Part shown: positions 1 to 7,960 of the stretch, piece by piece
How the letters are laid out: each line of letters starts with the position of its first letter
Position numbering within the stretch: the stretch's first letter is position 1
NCBI GenBank assembly: GCA_937998865.1
Contig: CALLBR010000005.1
Coordinates: 45,824 to 109,823, forward strand
Length of the DNA stretch: 64,000 nucleotides
Source: an uncultured bacterium
GTDB lineage: Bacteria; Nitrospirota; Thermodesulfovibrionia; Thermodesulfovibrionales; Thermodesulfovibrionaceae
Direction: 5' to 3'
Program-made: the position numbers and the translations under genes
Notes under the pieces: model-generated
Told to the model about the DNA's origin: nothing
The model's input: the letters and a program-made list of their open reading frames with translations, nothing else
The model's database searches: none

Positions 1-499
1 ACATTTCGGTCTTGCCTCAGAATGTTATACTCATTTTACATCACCTATAAGAAGATACCCAGACCTTGTTGTTCATAGAATACTAAAGGAATTTATTATT
101 AAGAAAAAGTTATCGAAGGAGAGATTAAGTTTCTTAGAGAAAATATTAACAGAAATTGCCATCCATAGTTCTCGCATGGAAAGAAGAGCCGATAGCATTG
201 AGAGAGATTCTATCCAAATAATGAGAGTTTGGTTTATGAAGGATAAAATAGGCGAAGAATTCTCTGGAAAAGTGACAATGGTTACTCCAGAAGGATTGAG
301 GGTTAGACTGGAAGATTATTTTATTGATGGTTTTCTACATTTATCCCATATGACTGATGATTTTTATCAATTTGATGAAAAGCGATATTGCCTTTTGGGA
401 CTTAAAAAAAAGAGAAAATTTACTATAGGAACATCTCTTATGGTTAAGGTATCAAAGGTAAGCCTTGATGAGCGAGAGATATTTTTTGACCTTCTATGA
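1..499 (+). CDS. rnr: Ribonuclease R, C-terminal part (gene starts before the window)
   Basis: The reading frame is open from base 2 to the stop at 499, giving 165 residues. The first residues carry the RNB catalytic-domain signature around YTHFTSPIRRYPDL, as seen in RNase R/RNase II, a processive 3'-5' exoribonuclease that degrades structured RNA. The downstream part (GKVTMVTPEGLRVRLEDYFIDGFLHLS) is the S1 RNA-binding domain. An internal ATG at 176 is not the real start, because the conserved RNB motif lies upstream of it. The lysine-rich tail typical of some RNase R proteins is absent. The last 56 bases overlap the convergent methyltransferase gene. The RNB/S1 pairing is clear; RNase R rather than another RNB-family member is the most likely reading. 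Confidence 0.9.
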   Translation, partial: HFGLASECYTHFTSPIRRYPDLVVHRILKEFIIKKKLSKERLSFLEKILTEIAIHSSRMERRADSIERDSIQIMRVWFMKDKIGEEFSGKVTMVTPEGLRVRLEDYFIDGFLHLSHMTDDFYQFDEKRYCLLGLKKKRKFTIGTSLMVKVSKVSLDEREIFFDLL

Positions 500-1229
500 A
501 AAGAACTTCATAAGTTGCTTTCACCCCTTTTTCATTACCAAAATGTTTTTCATAAACTTCACAAAATCTTTTAAAAGAATTTTTACCGGAGAATTTTTTA
601 TTCTCCGTAAAATTAGTACCTGTCCTTTTAAGACAATAGAGCAAATCTGTCACTGTAGGATATTTTGCAATGAATTGTTTGGTATAGAATTTATATTTTA
701 TGGTGGGTATTGAATCTAAAAGATTTAGATAAGAGTAAGAGGGCTTTAAGTTATAAAGAGAACCAAAGCCACTTAATTTTGATGCTACTTTTATTTCATA
801 AAGAGTATTAGGGACAAAGATTGAAAAATAAAACTTGGCACCTTCCCTAAGAACACTAAGAATATCTAAAAAGCTTCTTCTATTCTCTAACCAATGAAGT
901 GTAGAAGAACTGATCAAAAGATTAACACTATATGGTTTAATGGGTAAATTTTCAGCTTCTGCATTTAAGTAGAAACATGACATTTTTAGAGAATCTTTTA
1001 GTTTTTTAAGCATTCTAAAAGAAATATCAATGTTTATATATCTGTTGAAAGATATTTTTTTAATGAGTGGTATTGTTACAAAACCTAAACCAGAGCCGAT
1101 TTCTACCACAGTCTCATAAAAATCATGGGCTATCATATCTAAAAGATGAATAGCTACTTTCTTTTGTATGTATCCTGATTGACCATAGGTATTTGAAGCT
1201 TTTTCAAAGTAAAATTTTAGAGGCTTCAT
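444..1229 (-). CDS. BioC-like SAM-dependent methyltransferase
   Basis: A 261-residue class I SAM methyltransferase. The N-terminal block FEKASNTYGQSGYIQKK, the SAM loop VEIGSGLGFVT (about residues 42-52), LHWLEN (about 112) and a C-terminal YEVLFIEGQK all resemble BioC, which methylates malonyl-ACP to start pimelate synthesis for biotin. No other bio genes are nearby, so the role rests on sequence pattern alone; another small-molecule or ACP methyltransferase is possible. The 3' end overlaps the rnr end on the opposite strand. No clear ribosome binding site precedes the ATG. A minus-strand TATAAT lies at 1300-1305, implying a leader of about 60 nt. Confidence 0.7.
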   Translation of the reverse strand: MKPLKFYFEKASNTYGQSGYIQKKVAIHLLDMIAHDFYETVVEIGSGLGFVTIPLIKKISFNRYINIDISFRMLKKLKDSLKMSCFYLNAEAENLPIKPYSVNLLISSSTLHWLENRRSFLDILSVLREGAKFYFSIFVPNTLYEIKVASKLSGFGSLYNLKPSYSYLNLLDSIPTIKYKFYTKQFIAKYPTVTDLLYCLKRTGTNFTENKKFSGKNSFKRFCEVYEKHFGNEKGVKATYEVLFIEGQKISLAHQGLPLIP

Positions 1230-1458
1230 CTTAAAGTTTAACAGAAAGAGTAGTTGTCTTGGAATTAATCTTAAATCCTAATTGACAATAGGAGTTAAAA
1301 TTATAATTTCAAGCCATCAAAAGGGATAAGTAAAACATTTTTCAAGTTCAAAAATTTTGAATTTACAAAATGATAAAAAATTCTATTTCTTGCGATTATT
1401 AAAAAGCATTTAAGAGATCATGAATTTTAACTTTCATTACGATAGTTTTTTCTTAATG

Positions 1459-1467
1459 TGGTATAAT
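1459..1467 (+). promoter_or_regulatory. Extended -10 promoter of dapA-recN operon
   Basis: TGGTATAAT is a perfect extended -10 element (TG-N-TATAAT), with no convincing -35 box at normal spacing. It lies 25 bases before the dapA ATG. The strong Shine-Dalgarno sequence AAGGAGG follows at about 1480-1486. Confidence 0.6.
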
Positions 1468-1492
1468 TTCATAAAAAAGAAGGAGGTTTGTT

Positions 1493-2368
1493 ATGTTTAA
1501 AGGTTCAATGGTGGCAATAGTTACACCTTTTAAAAAAGGAAAAGTTGATGAAAAAGCTTTGGAAAAACTTATAGAATGGCACATTAAAGAGGGAACTCAC
1601 GCTATAGTTCCTTGTGGTACAACGGGAGAAGCTTCAACTCTTGACTATGAAGAGCATTATAAAGTGATTGAAATTACTGTAAAAGTAGTTAATAAGCGAA
1701 TTCCTGTAATTGCTGGAACAGGTTCAAATTCCACTGAAGAAGCTATTATGATCACTAAGAAAGCAGAGCAATTAGGCGCAGATGGAGTTTTATCTGTGAC
1801 ACCCTATTATAATAAGCCAACTCAGGAAGGTTTATACAGACACTTCAAGGAGATTGCTGACAAAACAGGTTTACCATTAATACTTTACAATGTACCGGGA
1901 AGAACATCTTTAAATATGTTACCTCAAACTGTAGCGAGACTTGCTGAGCATAAAAGAATCATAGGAATAAAAGAAGCAAGCGGCGATATGAAGCAAGTTA
2001 GTGATCTAATAAGATTATGTGGCAATGAATTTATTGTATTGTCAGGAGACGACTTTACAAATCTACCTTTACTTGCCCTTGGTGGAAAGGGTTTTATTTC
2101 TGTTACAGCTAATATATGCCCAAAAGATGTATCTGATTTATTTAATTATTGGGAAAAAGGAGATATAAATAGAGCAAGAGAAATTCATTATAAGTTGGAA
2201 CCCCTTAATAAAGCCATGTTTATAGAGACCAATCCAATACCTGTAAAGACAGCTCTTGCTATGATGGGTAAAATAAGGGAGGAATTCAGATTACCCCTTT
2301 GCGAGATGAGCAAAGAAAACAAAGAAAAGCTGGAGCAAGTTCTCAGGAGCTATGGCCTTGTTAAATAG
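1493..2368 (+). CDS. dapA: 4-hydroxy-tetrahydrodipicolinate synthase
   Basis: A 291-residue TIM-barrel lyase, the usual family length. It condenses pyruvate with aspartate semialdehyde, the first committed step to diaminopimelate and lysine. Visible signatures are the CGTTGEAST loop (41-49), the catalytic Tyr132 in YNVPGRTS and the Schiff-base Lys160 in GIKEASGD. The start is fixed by AAGGAGG seven bases upstream. It is the first gene of a compact run: recN begins at the base after the dapA stop. Related aldolases such as N-acetylneuraminate lyase share the fold, but the substrate motifs and length favour DapA. Confidence 0.95.
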   Translation: MFKGSMVAIVTPFKKGKVDEKALEKLIEWHIKEGTHAIVPCGTTGEASTLDYEEHYKVIEITVKVVNKRIPVIAGTGSNSTEEAIMITKKAEQLGADGVLSVTPYYNKPTQEGLYRHFKEIADKTGLPLILYNVPGRTSLNMLPQTVARLAEHKRIIGIKEASGDMKQVSDLIRLCGNEFIVLSGDDFTNLPLLALGGKGFISVTANICPKDVSDLFNYWEKGDINRAREIHYKLEPLNKAMFIETNPIPVKTALAMMGKIREEFRLPLCEMSKENKEKLEQVLRSYGLVK

Positions 2369-4003
2369 ATGATTGAAGAATTAGGAATTAAAGATTTTGC
2401 CATTATTGATAAAGTTATTTTACCTCTAAAAGAAGGATTTAATGTACTTACTGGCGAGACAGGAGCTGGGAAGTCCATTATTGTGGATGCCTTAAGTATT
2501 TTAATTAAAGAAAAAATTTCATCTACAGACTACATAAAACATGGAAAAACAGAGGCTGTGGTAGAGGTTGTTTTAACGGATGATTTCTCTGACTATGAGA
2601 GTTCTACTATAATTCTAAAGAGAATTTTAAGTGCTCAGGGTAAAAGTAGAGCTTATATAAATGATTCTGTTTCAACAATTCAAAATTTCGTTAAATTTGC
2701 TTCTCAATACATAAGTATTCATGGTCAACATGAACATACCTCTTTACTTAAAAAGGAGAATCATATTGATTTTCTTGACCATATGGCTGGGCTTACTGAT
2801 GAAGTTAGAGAGTTTAAGTCCCTTTATGAAAAATATCAATTTTTAAAAAAGGAAACAGAGAAGTTAAAAGAGGATCTAGAGATTAACAAACAGAAATTAG
2901 AGCTTTATCAATATCAGCTAAATGAAATAAGTGAAGCAAAATTAATGGAAGAGGAAGAAAAAGATTTAATTGAAAAGCTAGAGATTTTGAAAAATATTCT
3001 CAAGCTAAGACAGATGACTGAAGAATCTTTTAAGTTTTTGTATGAAGACAAACAATCAGTATACACAGTTTTATCAAAGGTCTTATCCCATATGGATTCT
3101 TTATCAAAGATTGATTCTAGAACCATAGAAATTAAGTCATATCTTGACAATGCCTTTGCCCACATTGAGGAAGCCATATATCTACTAAGAAAAATAAAAT
3201 CATCCTATGAATCAGATCCTGATGAATTAGAAAGGATAGAGCAACGACTCACCTTAATAAATAAATTAAAAAATAAATACGGTAAAACAATCAAAGAGAT
3301 AGTTCATTATGCTAATGAACTGGAAAATAAAATTAAAACTTTAAGTTTAACTGAAGAAGAAGTTGAAGTTAAAGAAAAAGAATTATCAAAATTGAACGCT
3401 CAAATAGAAGAAATGTCAAAGAAATTATCACAGAGTCGTAGAGAAGCGGCTAAAAAAATAGAGAGGGAAATTGAGGAGGAACTTAGATTTTTAGGTTTTA
3501 CATCTCCTCAAATTAATATAAAGATTGAAGACTGTCCTCTTCAATGTAATGGAATAGATGATGTAGAGTTTTATTTTTCCGCAAATCCTGGTGAGCCACC
3601 AAAGCCATTAAGTAAAATTGCCTCAGGCGGCGAACTATCCAGACTAATGCTTGCCTTTAAATGTGTTGAGGTAAAATTAGTCAAAAAAGGTTTAAAATCA
3701 ATGACCTTAGTTTTTGATGAGATAGATTCAGGTATTGGGGGCAAAGTAGCTGAAAATGTGGGGAAAAGGCTTAAAGAGTTAGCAACCTATCATCAAGTAC
3801 TGTGCATTACCCATCTTCCACAGATAGCTGTTTATGGTGATCATCATCTAAAAATAGAAAAACAAATTGAGGATGAAAAAACAAAAGTAATTGTTAGGTC
3901 TCTTTCAGAAGAAGAGAGAAAAAGAGAGATAGCTCGAATGCTTAGCGGAAGAATCACCGAGAGATCACTTTTTCATGCTGAGGAATTGCTGTCAAGAAAA
4001 TGA
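2369..4003 (+). CDS. recN: DNA repair protein RecN
   Basis: A 544-residue SMC-like ATPase acting in double-strand break repair. It shows Walker A GETGAGKS near residue 32, a long Glu/Lys-rich coiled coil across roughly 150-380, the ABC-type signature SGGELSR near 420 and Walker B LVFDEIDSGIGG near 450. The ATG directly follows the dapA stop with no spacer, so translation is probably coupled. The stop overlaps the next start by four bases (ATGA). The length is normal for RecN. Confidence 0.95.
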   Translation: MIEELGIKDFAIIDKVILPLKEGFNVLTGETGAGKSIIVDALSILIKEKISSTDYIKHGKTEAVVEVVLTDDFSDYESSTIILKRILSAQGKSRAYINDSVSTIQNFVKFASQYISIHGQHEHTSLLKKENHIDFLDHMAGLTDEVREFKSLYEKYQFLKKETEKLKEDLEINKQKLELYQYQLNEISEAKLMEEEEKDLIEKLEILKNILKLRQMTEESFKFLYEDKQSVYTVLSKVLSHMDSLSKIDSRTIEIKSYLDNAFAHIEEAIYLLRKIKSSYESDPDELERIEQRLTLINKLKNKYGKTIKEIVHYANELENKIKTLSLTEEEVEVKEKELSKLNAQIEEMSKKLSQSRREAAKKIEREIEEELRFLGFTSPQINIKIEDCPLQCNGIDDVEFYFSANPGEPPKPLSKIASGGELSRLMLAFKCVEVKLVKKGLKSMTLVFDEIDSGIGGKVAENVGKRLKELATYHQVLCITHLPQIAVYGDHHLKIEKQIEDEKTKVIVRSLSEEERKREIARMLSGRITERSLFHAEELLSRK

Positions 4004-5211
4004 GAGTTATTTTTAAGGAAAATATTTACAACAAATATAGCATTTCTGCCTTAATAGCAGCTTTAGAGCATAAGGGATTATTAGAAGAAATAGAGGTCAT
4101 TATAGAAGATTCCGACTCACTCAAGGAAATGAAAAGACATGGAGATAGAGTTATATTTTGTTTCTCTTTTTGTTCTCCCCAAAAATATGATGTCTTTGAT
4201 TCTTTGAGAAAACTTAAAGAAATTTATCCGGAGGCAATTTTTATCGCGGGAGGACCTCATCCTTCTGGTGATCCTGAAGATACCTTGAAAGCAGGTTTTG
4301 ACTATGTTTTAAGAGGTGAAGGAGAAGATACTTTGCCGAAGATATTAAAAATTCTAAATACTTCAGAAGTAAAGAGTAAAATTATAAAGGGAGACATAGT
4401 AGATATTAATAATTTCCCTTCCTGGAGTGAAAAGTTTCATAGATTTTTTCCAATTGAGATAACAAGAGGATGTCCCTACGCCTGTAAATTTTGTCAGACA
4501 AGCTTCTTATTTGGCACAAAACCTCGTCACAGAAGCATTGAAAATATAATTGAATACGTAGAAAAATTTTATAAAAATGGCAAAAGAGATTTAAGATTCA
4601 TCACACCAAATGCCCTATCATACGGCTCTTCAGATGGTAAGACTATTAATTTACAGTTAATAGAGATTTTTCTTAAGAGAATTAGAGAGATTTCAGAATC
4701 CATTAGGATCTTTTTTGGAACTTTTCCATCAGAATTAAGGCCAGAATTCATAAACAGAGAAGTCTTAAAACTGATTAAACCTTACATTTTTAATAAAACC
4801 CTTACCATAGGAGCACAAACAGGAAGTGATAGTTTGTTATCAAAAATAAATAGAGGTCATACCGTAGATGAGGTATATTATGCTGTAGATAGTGCTACAG
4901 AGTGCGGTTTTTCCGTCAATGTAGATTTTATTTTTGGTTTTCCTGAGGAAACAGAAAAGGATCAGATTGAAACAATAAATTTTATTGATAGATTAATTAC
5001 TTTAGGTGATAAACGAAATGTATCTGTTAAAATCCATGCTCATCATTTCATGCCTCTTCCTGGTACTCCTTTCTATAATAAAAAACCAGCAAGACTTTCC
5101 CAAAAACTTACTCGTTACTTAGGAAGACTCTTCAATAGGGAGAAAATCTTCGGTGATTTTCATAAGCAAAGTCTTTTCTGTAGAAATATTAATAAACTTT
5201 CTTATAATTAG
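4000..5211 (+). CDS. B12-binding/radical SAM domain protein
   Basis: 403 residues. The N-terminal part (about 1-110) has a Rossmann-like, B12-binding-type pattern with IFIAGGPHPSGDP. A radical SAM core follows, with the cluster motif CPYACKFC near 160 and then QTSFLFG and KPRHRS, resembling a family of B12-binding/radical SAM proteins of unknown reaction found in archaea and anaerobic bacteria. The usual DxHxxG cobalamin motif is not obvious, so cobalamin use is uncertain. The start overlaps the recN stop (ATGA), making it the third gene of the dapA operon. The substrate is unknown. Confidence 0.75.
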   Translation: MRVIFKENIYNKYSISALIAALEHKGLLEEIEVIIEDSDSLKEMKRHGDRVIFCFSFCSPQKYDVFDSLRKLKEIYPEAIFIAGGPHPSGDPEDTLKAGFDYVLRGEGEDTLPKILKILNTSEVKSKIIKGDIVDINNFPSWSEKFHRFFPIEITRGCPYACKFCQTSFLFGTKPRHRSIENIIEYVEKFYKNGKRDLRFITPNALSYGSSDGKTINLQLIEIFLKRIREISESIRIFFGTFPSELRPEFINREVLKLIKPYIFNKTLTIGAQTGSDSLLSKINRGHTVDEVYYAVDSATECGFSVNVDFIFGFPEETEKDQIETINFIDRLITLGDKRNVSVKIHAHHFMPLPGTPFYNKKPARLSQKLTRYLGRLFNREKIFGDFHKQSLFCRNINKLSYN

Positions 5212-5215
5212 AAGT

Positions 5216-5259
5216 GGCATCCCTAAACCTCTTTGAATCTAGAGATGCCCAATTTTTTT
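5216..5259 (+). terminator. Rho-independent terminator of dapA-recN-radical SAM operon
   Basis: The arms GGCATCCCTA (5216-5225) and TAGAGATGCC (5240-5249) pair with one mismatch around a 14-base loop and are followed by TTTTTTT at 5253-5259. It lies four bases after the radical SAM stop. Confidence 0.75.
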
Positions 5260-5293
5260 GAGAATTAACTTATTTATGAGAATTAACTTATTT
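5260..5293. repeat. Short tandem duplication, 18-bp period
   Basis: GAGAATTAACTTATTT occurs at 5260-5275 and again at 5278-5293, separated by AT. It lies between the terminator and the end of the cytochrome gene. It looks like a local slippage duplication. Confidence 0.7.
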
Positions 5294-5301
5294 CATTGAA
5301 T

Positions 5302-6048
5302 TTAAAGAGTTTTTAAATATTCGATAATATCATTGACCTCTTCATCTTTTAAATCTGTAAAAGCAGGCATGAATTTAAAAGGTTTTCTAATTTGATTTGC
5401 TATATTTTCTGGAGTTGCTGGTTTTTTACTTACTGGAAGATTTTTTTCACTCAATATTCCCTTTAATCCTGGTGCTGCTCTCCTGAAATCTTTTCTGTCA
5501 GTATAATGACAGGATGAGCAATTCTGAGAAAATAGTTTTTTTCCTCTCTCCACACTCCCTTCCTTAACCATAACATACATTTCAGAACTTAATTTTGAAT
5601 TATTGTTAATTTCAACCTTATTAATGTCTAATTTATCACCTACAACAATGGAATATCCGGTGGAGAAGGCTATAAGATTAAATGTTAAGAGAACTATCAA
5701 TATTCCTAAGAGCTTTGCATAAGAATAAAACTGCCGATAAAACTTGATGAATAATATTTTTAAACATAGTAATAAAAACACAGCCACTGCAGAAAAGGCA
5801 TGTAATGTTGCGCGGGGAGTTAATTCTGTTTTTGATTTAGAGAGCAAATAAATACATATTACGGAACCAACTATGAATACGATAAAGAAAATTCTACCAT
5901 TAATTCGATGTAAAGTTTTAAATAGATTCATGCTAATCCTCCTTTCATTTTGTCCGAATATTTCAAACATTGTAAAAGAGGCAACTAATGACAAGATCAA
6001 AAGGATTAAAGATATAGTTAGTTTAAAAAACATGCCAAATTTTAGCAT
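5302..6048 (-). CDS. Membrane-anchored c-type cytochrome (four TM segments plus monoheme domain)
   Basis: 248 residues. Four hydrophobic segments lie at about 9-30, 51-70, 82-101 and 111-132, with His47 and His83 as possible heme b ligands. A cytochrome c domain follows, with heme motif CSSCH (177-181) and a likely axial Met227 in KFMPAF. The c domain should face the periplasm and exchange electrons there; the partner is unknown. The gene follows uvsE on the same strand after 115 bases. No ribosome binding site precedes the ATG, but TATAAA lies five bases upstream (6054-6059), so the transcript may be leaderless. Confidence 0.8.
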   Translation of the reverse strand: MLKFGMFFKLTISLILLILSLVASFTMFEIFGQNERRISMNLFKTLHRINGRIFFIVFIVGSVICIYLLSKSKTELTPRATLHAFSAVAVFLLLCLKILFIKFYRQFYSYAKLLGILIVLLTFNLIAFSTGYSIVVGDKLDINKVEINNNSKLSSEMYVMVKEGSVERGKKLFSQNCSSCHYTDRKDFRRAAPGLKGILSEKNLPVSKKPATPENIANQIRKPFKFMPAFTDLKDEEVNDIIEYLKTL

Positions 6049-6133
6049 ATTATTTTATAAATTGCAACTTTAAAATTTAAATTTTAACATAAGACTTTAA
6101 ATGCTTTCACTGCCATGGAATTCTCTTTATGCA

Positions 6134-7018
6134 TCATCTATAATGAATTTCTATTTGTTCCTTAAGTCTCTTTATAGCTCTCTCTTTTTGCTTAGCCTCA
6201 ATCATGAGGTGAACTTTCTTTAGTCCTGTGCTTTTAAGCATTTCAATTAATTCCATGAAATCCTCTGAATTTACATATTCACCATGTATACCTTTTTTAC
6301 CCTTTCCCATAGAAGATAGATGGAACTTTGGTATTCCTTTACCATTCCATGTTTTAAATATTTCCTCTATTGAGAATCTTGATGGATTCAACTTATGATG
6401 TAATAAGTCAAATACAAAAGGTACTTCTAAGGTTTTAGCTATATCTAAAACTTCTTGAGCTGTAAACATTTTTTCATCATTTTCTATGGCAAGTCTTTTT
6501 TTAAGCCATTTATTTTCATCTACATTATTAATGAATCTCTCAATTGCTCTTTTCTTATCTCCATAGATTCCTCCAACATGAATAATTACTATGCCATCTT
6601 GTCCAATTCCTAAGGTATCCAAAACCCAAAAGTGATATTTAAGCTCTCTTAAGGAATTTTCAAGAACCTCTATTTTGGGAGAGTTTAGTACTGTAAACTG
6701 CCCAGGGTGCATAGTTATTCTGATATTGTAGTTTTGTTTTATCTTATCTCCTGCTTCAATTAAGTATGGTTCAAGTCTTGATAGCCATTCTTGTCTGAAT
6801 AAACTATGAGATGCATAAGGAATAAAATTAGAACCTAATCTAAAGACTTCTATGCCCTCCTTTTTGCATAAATCAAGAAGACTAAAAAAATCTCTAAGAT
6901 TTGCCTGGAAGCTTTCTTGCACTTTTTCAAAGGTAAGATTTTTAATCTGGAAAGTGTGATTTGTGGTGAGTTTACCATCTGCACTTGTGCAGAATGTTCC
7001 AAATCCAATATAGAGCAT
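6134..7018 (-). CDS. uvsE: UV damage endonuclease UvdE family
   Basis: A 294-residue TIM-barrel endonuclease that nicks 5' of UV photoproducts and other lesions and starts an alternative excision repair pathway. Typical motifs are FRLGSNFIPYASH near 80-92, the metal-site block RITMHPGQFTVLNS near 120, VIIHVGGIYGDK near 165 and RLAIENDEK near 190. The length is normal. It lies 28 bases after the MsrBA stop on the same strand, at the end of a run of closely spaced genes that includes a molybdopterin oxidoreductase. Confidence 0.92.
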   Translation of the reverse strand: MLYIGFGTFCTSADGKLTTNHTFQIKNLTFEKVQESFQANLRDFFSLLDLCKKEGIEVFRLGSNFIPYASHSLFRQEWLSRLEPYLIEAGDKIKQNYNIRITMHPGQFTVLNSPKIEVLENSLRELKYHFWVLDTLGIGQDGIVIIHVGGIYGDKKRAIERFINNVDENKWLKKRLAIENDEKMFTAQEVLDIAKTLEVPFVFDLLHHKLNPSRFSIEEIFKTWNGKGIPKFHLSSMGKGKKGIHGEYVNSEDFMELIEMLKSTGLKKVHLMIEAKQKERAIKRLKEQIEIHYR

Positions 7019-7046
7019 TTTTTAGCCTTTATGCTTATATTAGGGC

Positions 7047-7958
7047 TTAGAAATCCCAGATTTTATGGAGATTTACATGACAGTACCCTCTTGGATTTTT
7101 ATCTAAGTAGTCTTGATGATATTCCTCAGCTTTATAAAAATTTTTAGCTTTTGCAATTTCTGTTACAACATTTATCCCTTCTCTTTTTAATTCTTCAACG
7201 ATTTTGTTAATTATTTCTAAATCCTCATCATCTAAATAATAAATTGCTGAACGATACTGAGTTCCTATATCATTTCCTTGTCTATTTTTCTGAGTGGGAT
7301 CATGAACTTTAAAGAAATGTCTCAAAATTTTCTCTAAGTTTAAAACTTTTTCATCAAAAGTTACAAGAACAACTTCCGCATGTCCCGTTTCACCACTACA
7401 AACTTCTTCATAAGTAGGATTTTTTTTCCAACCTCCTGAGTAGCCTACAACAGTATGGATTACTCCCTTTACCTTCTTAAAGTAAGCCTGTATTCCCCAA
7501 AAACAACCTCCTCCAAGAATAATCTGTTTAAATTCTTTTTTGATATCCTTAAACATAGGAAGGTAATCCATATAACCCTCTTCAACAAGTTTCTCAAGAG
7601 GTACAAATCTTAGGGAGGCTGAATTTATGCAGTATCTTAATCCTGTAGGAGGTGGTCCATCATTAAAAACATGTCCTAAATGTCCGTCAGTCTTTTTCGT
7701 TCTTACTTCTATTCTTGTCATTCCATGAGAGGTATCAATTCTCTCATATATTAATTCCTTATGAACAGGTTTGGTAAAACTGGGCCATCCTGTACCTGAA
7801 TCAAACTTATCAAGAGAGGAGAATAGAGCATCACCATTAATTATGTCCACATAAAGCCCAGGATGTTTGTTATTCCAGTAAGCATTTTCAAAAGGTTTTT
7901 CAGTTCCTCCCTTCACAAAGACATAATATTGCTCATCTGTTAATTTTTTCTTTTCCAT
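7047..7958 (-). CDS. msrBA: Fused methionine sulfoxide reductase MsrB-MsrA
   Basis: 303 residues carrying both stereospecific repair activities for oxidised methionine. The MsrB domain comes first (about 1-125), with [17 protein letters not shown] and catalytic Cys110 in [11 protein letters not shown]. MsrA follows (about 145-303), with GGGCFWG (Cys152), Cys187 and Cys293 as nucleophile and likely recycling residues. The MsrB part lacks both zinc CxxC pairs and has Thr55 where some MsrBs have a resolving Cys, so it is a one-Cys type. No signal peptide is seen, so it is probably cytoplasmic. The ATG is two bases after the molybdopterin oxidoreductase stop. Confidence 0.93.
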   Translation of the reverse strand: MEKKKLTDEQYYVFVKGGTEKPFENAYWNNKHPGLYVDIINGDALFSSLDKFDSGTGWPSFTKPVHKELIYERIDTSHGMTRIEVRTKKTDGHLGHVFNDGPPPTGLRYCINSASLRFVPLEKLVEEGYMDYLPMFKDIKKEFKQIILGGGCFWGIQAYFKKVKGVIHTVVGYSGGWKKNPTYEEVCSGETGHAEVVLVTFDEKVLNLEKILRHFFKVHDPTQKNRQGNDIGTQYRSAIYYLDDEDLEIINKIVEELKREGINVVTEIAKAKNFYKAEEYHQDYLDKNPRGYCHVNLHKIWDF

Positions 7959-7960
7959 AG

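Noticed and set aside
1282..1307. TTGACA and TATAAT pair on the plus strand
   Set aside because: The spacing is only 14 bases and no plus-strand start follows until dapA 186 bases later, which has its own extended -10 box. The TATAAT is more likely used on the minus strand for the BioC-like gene.
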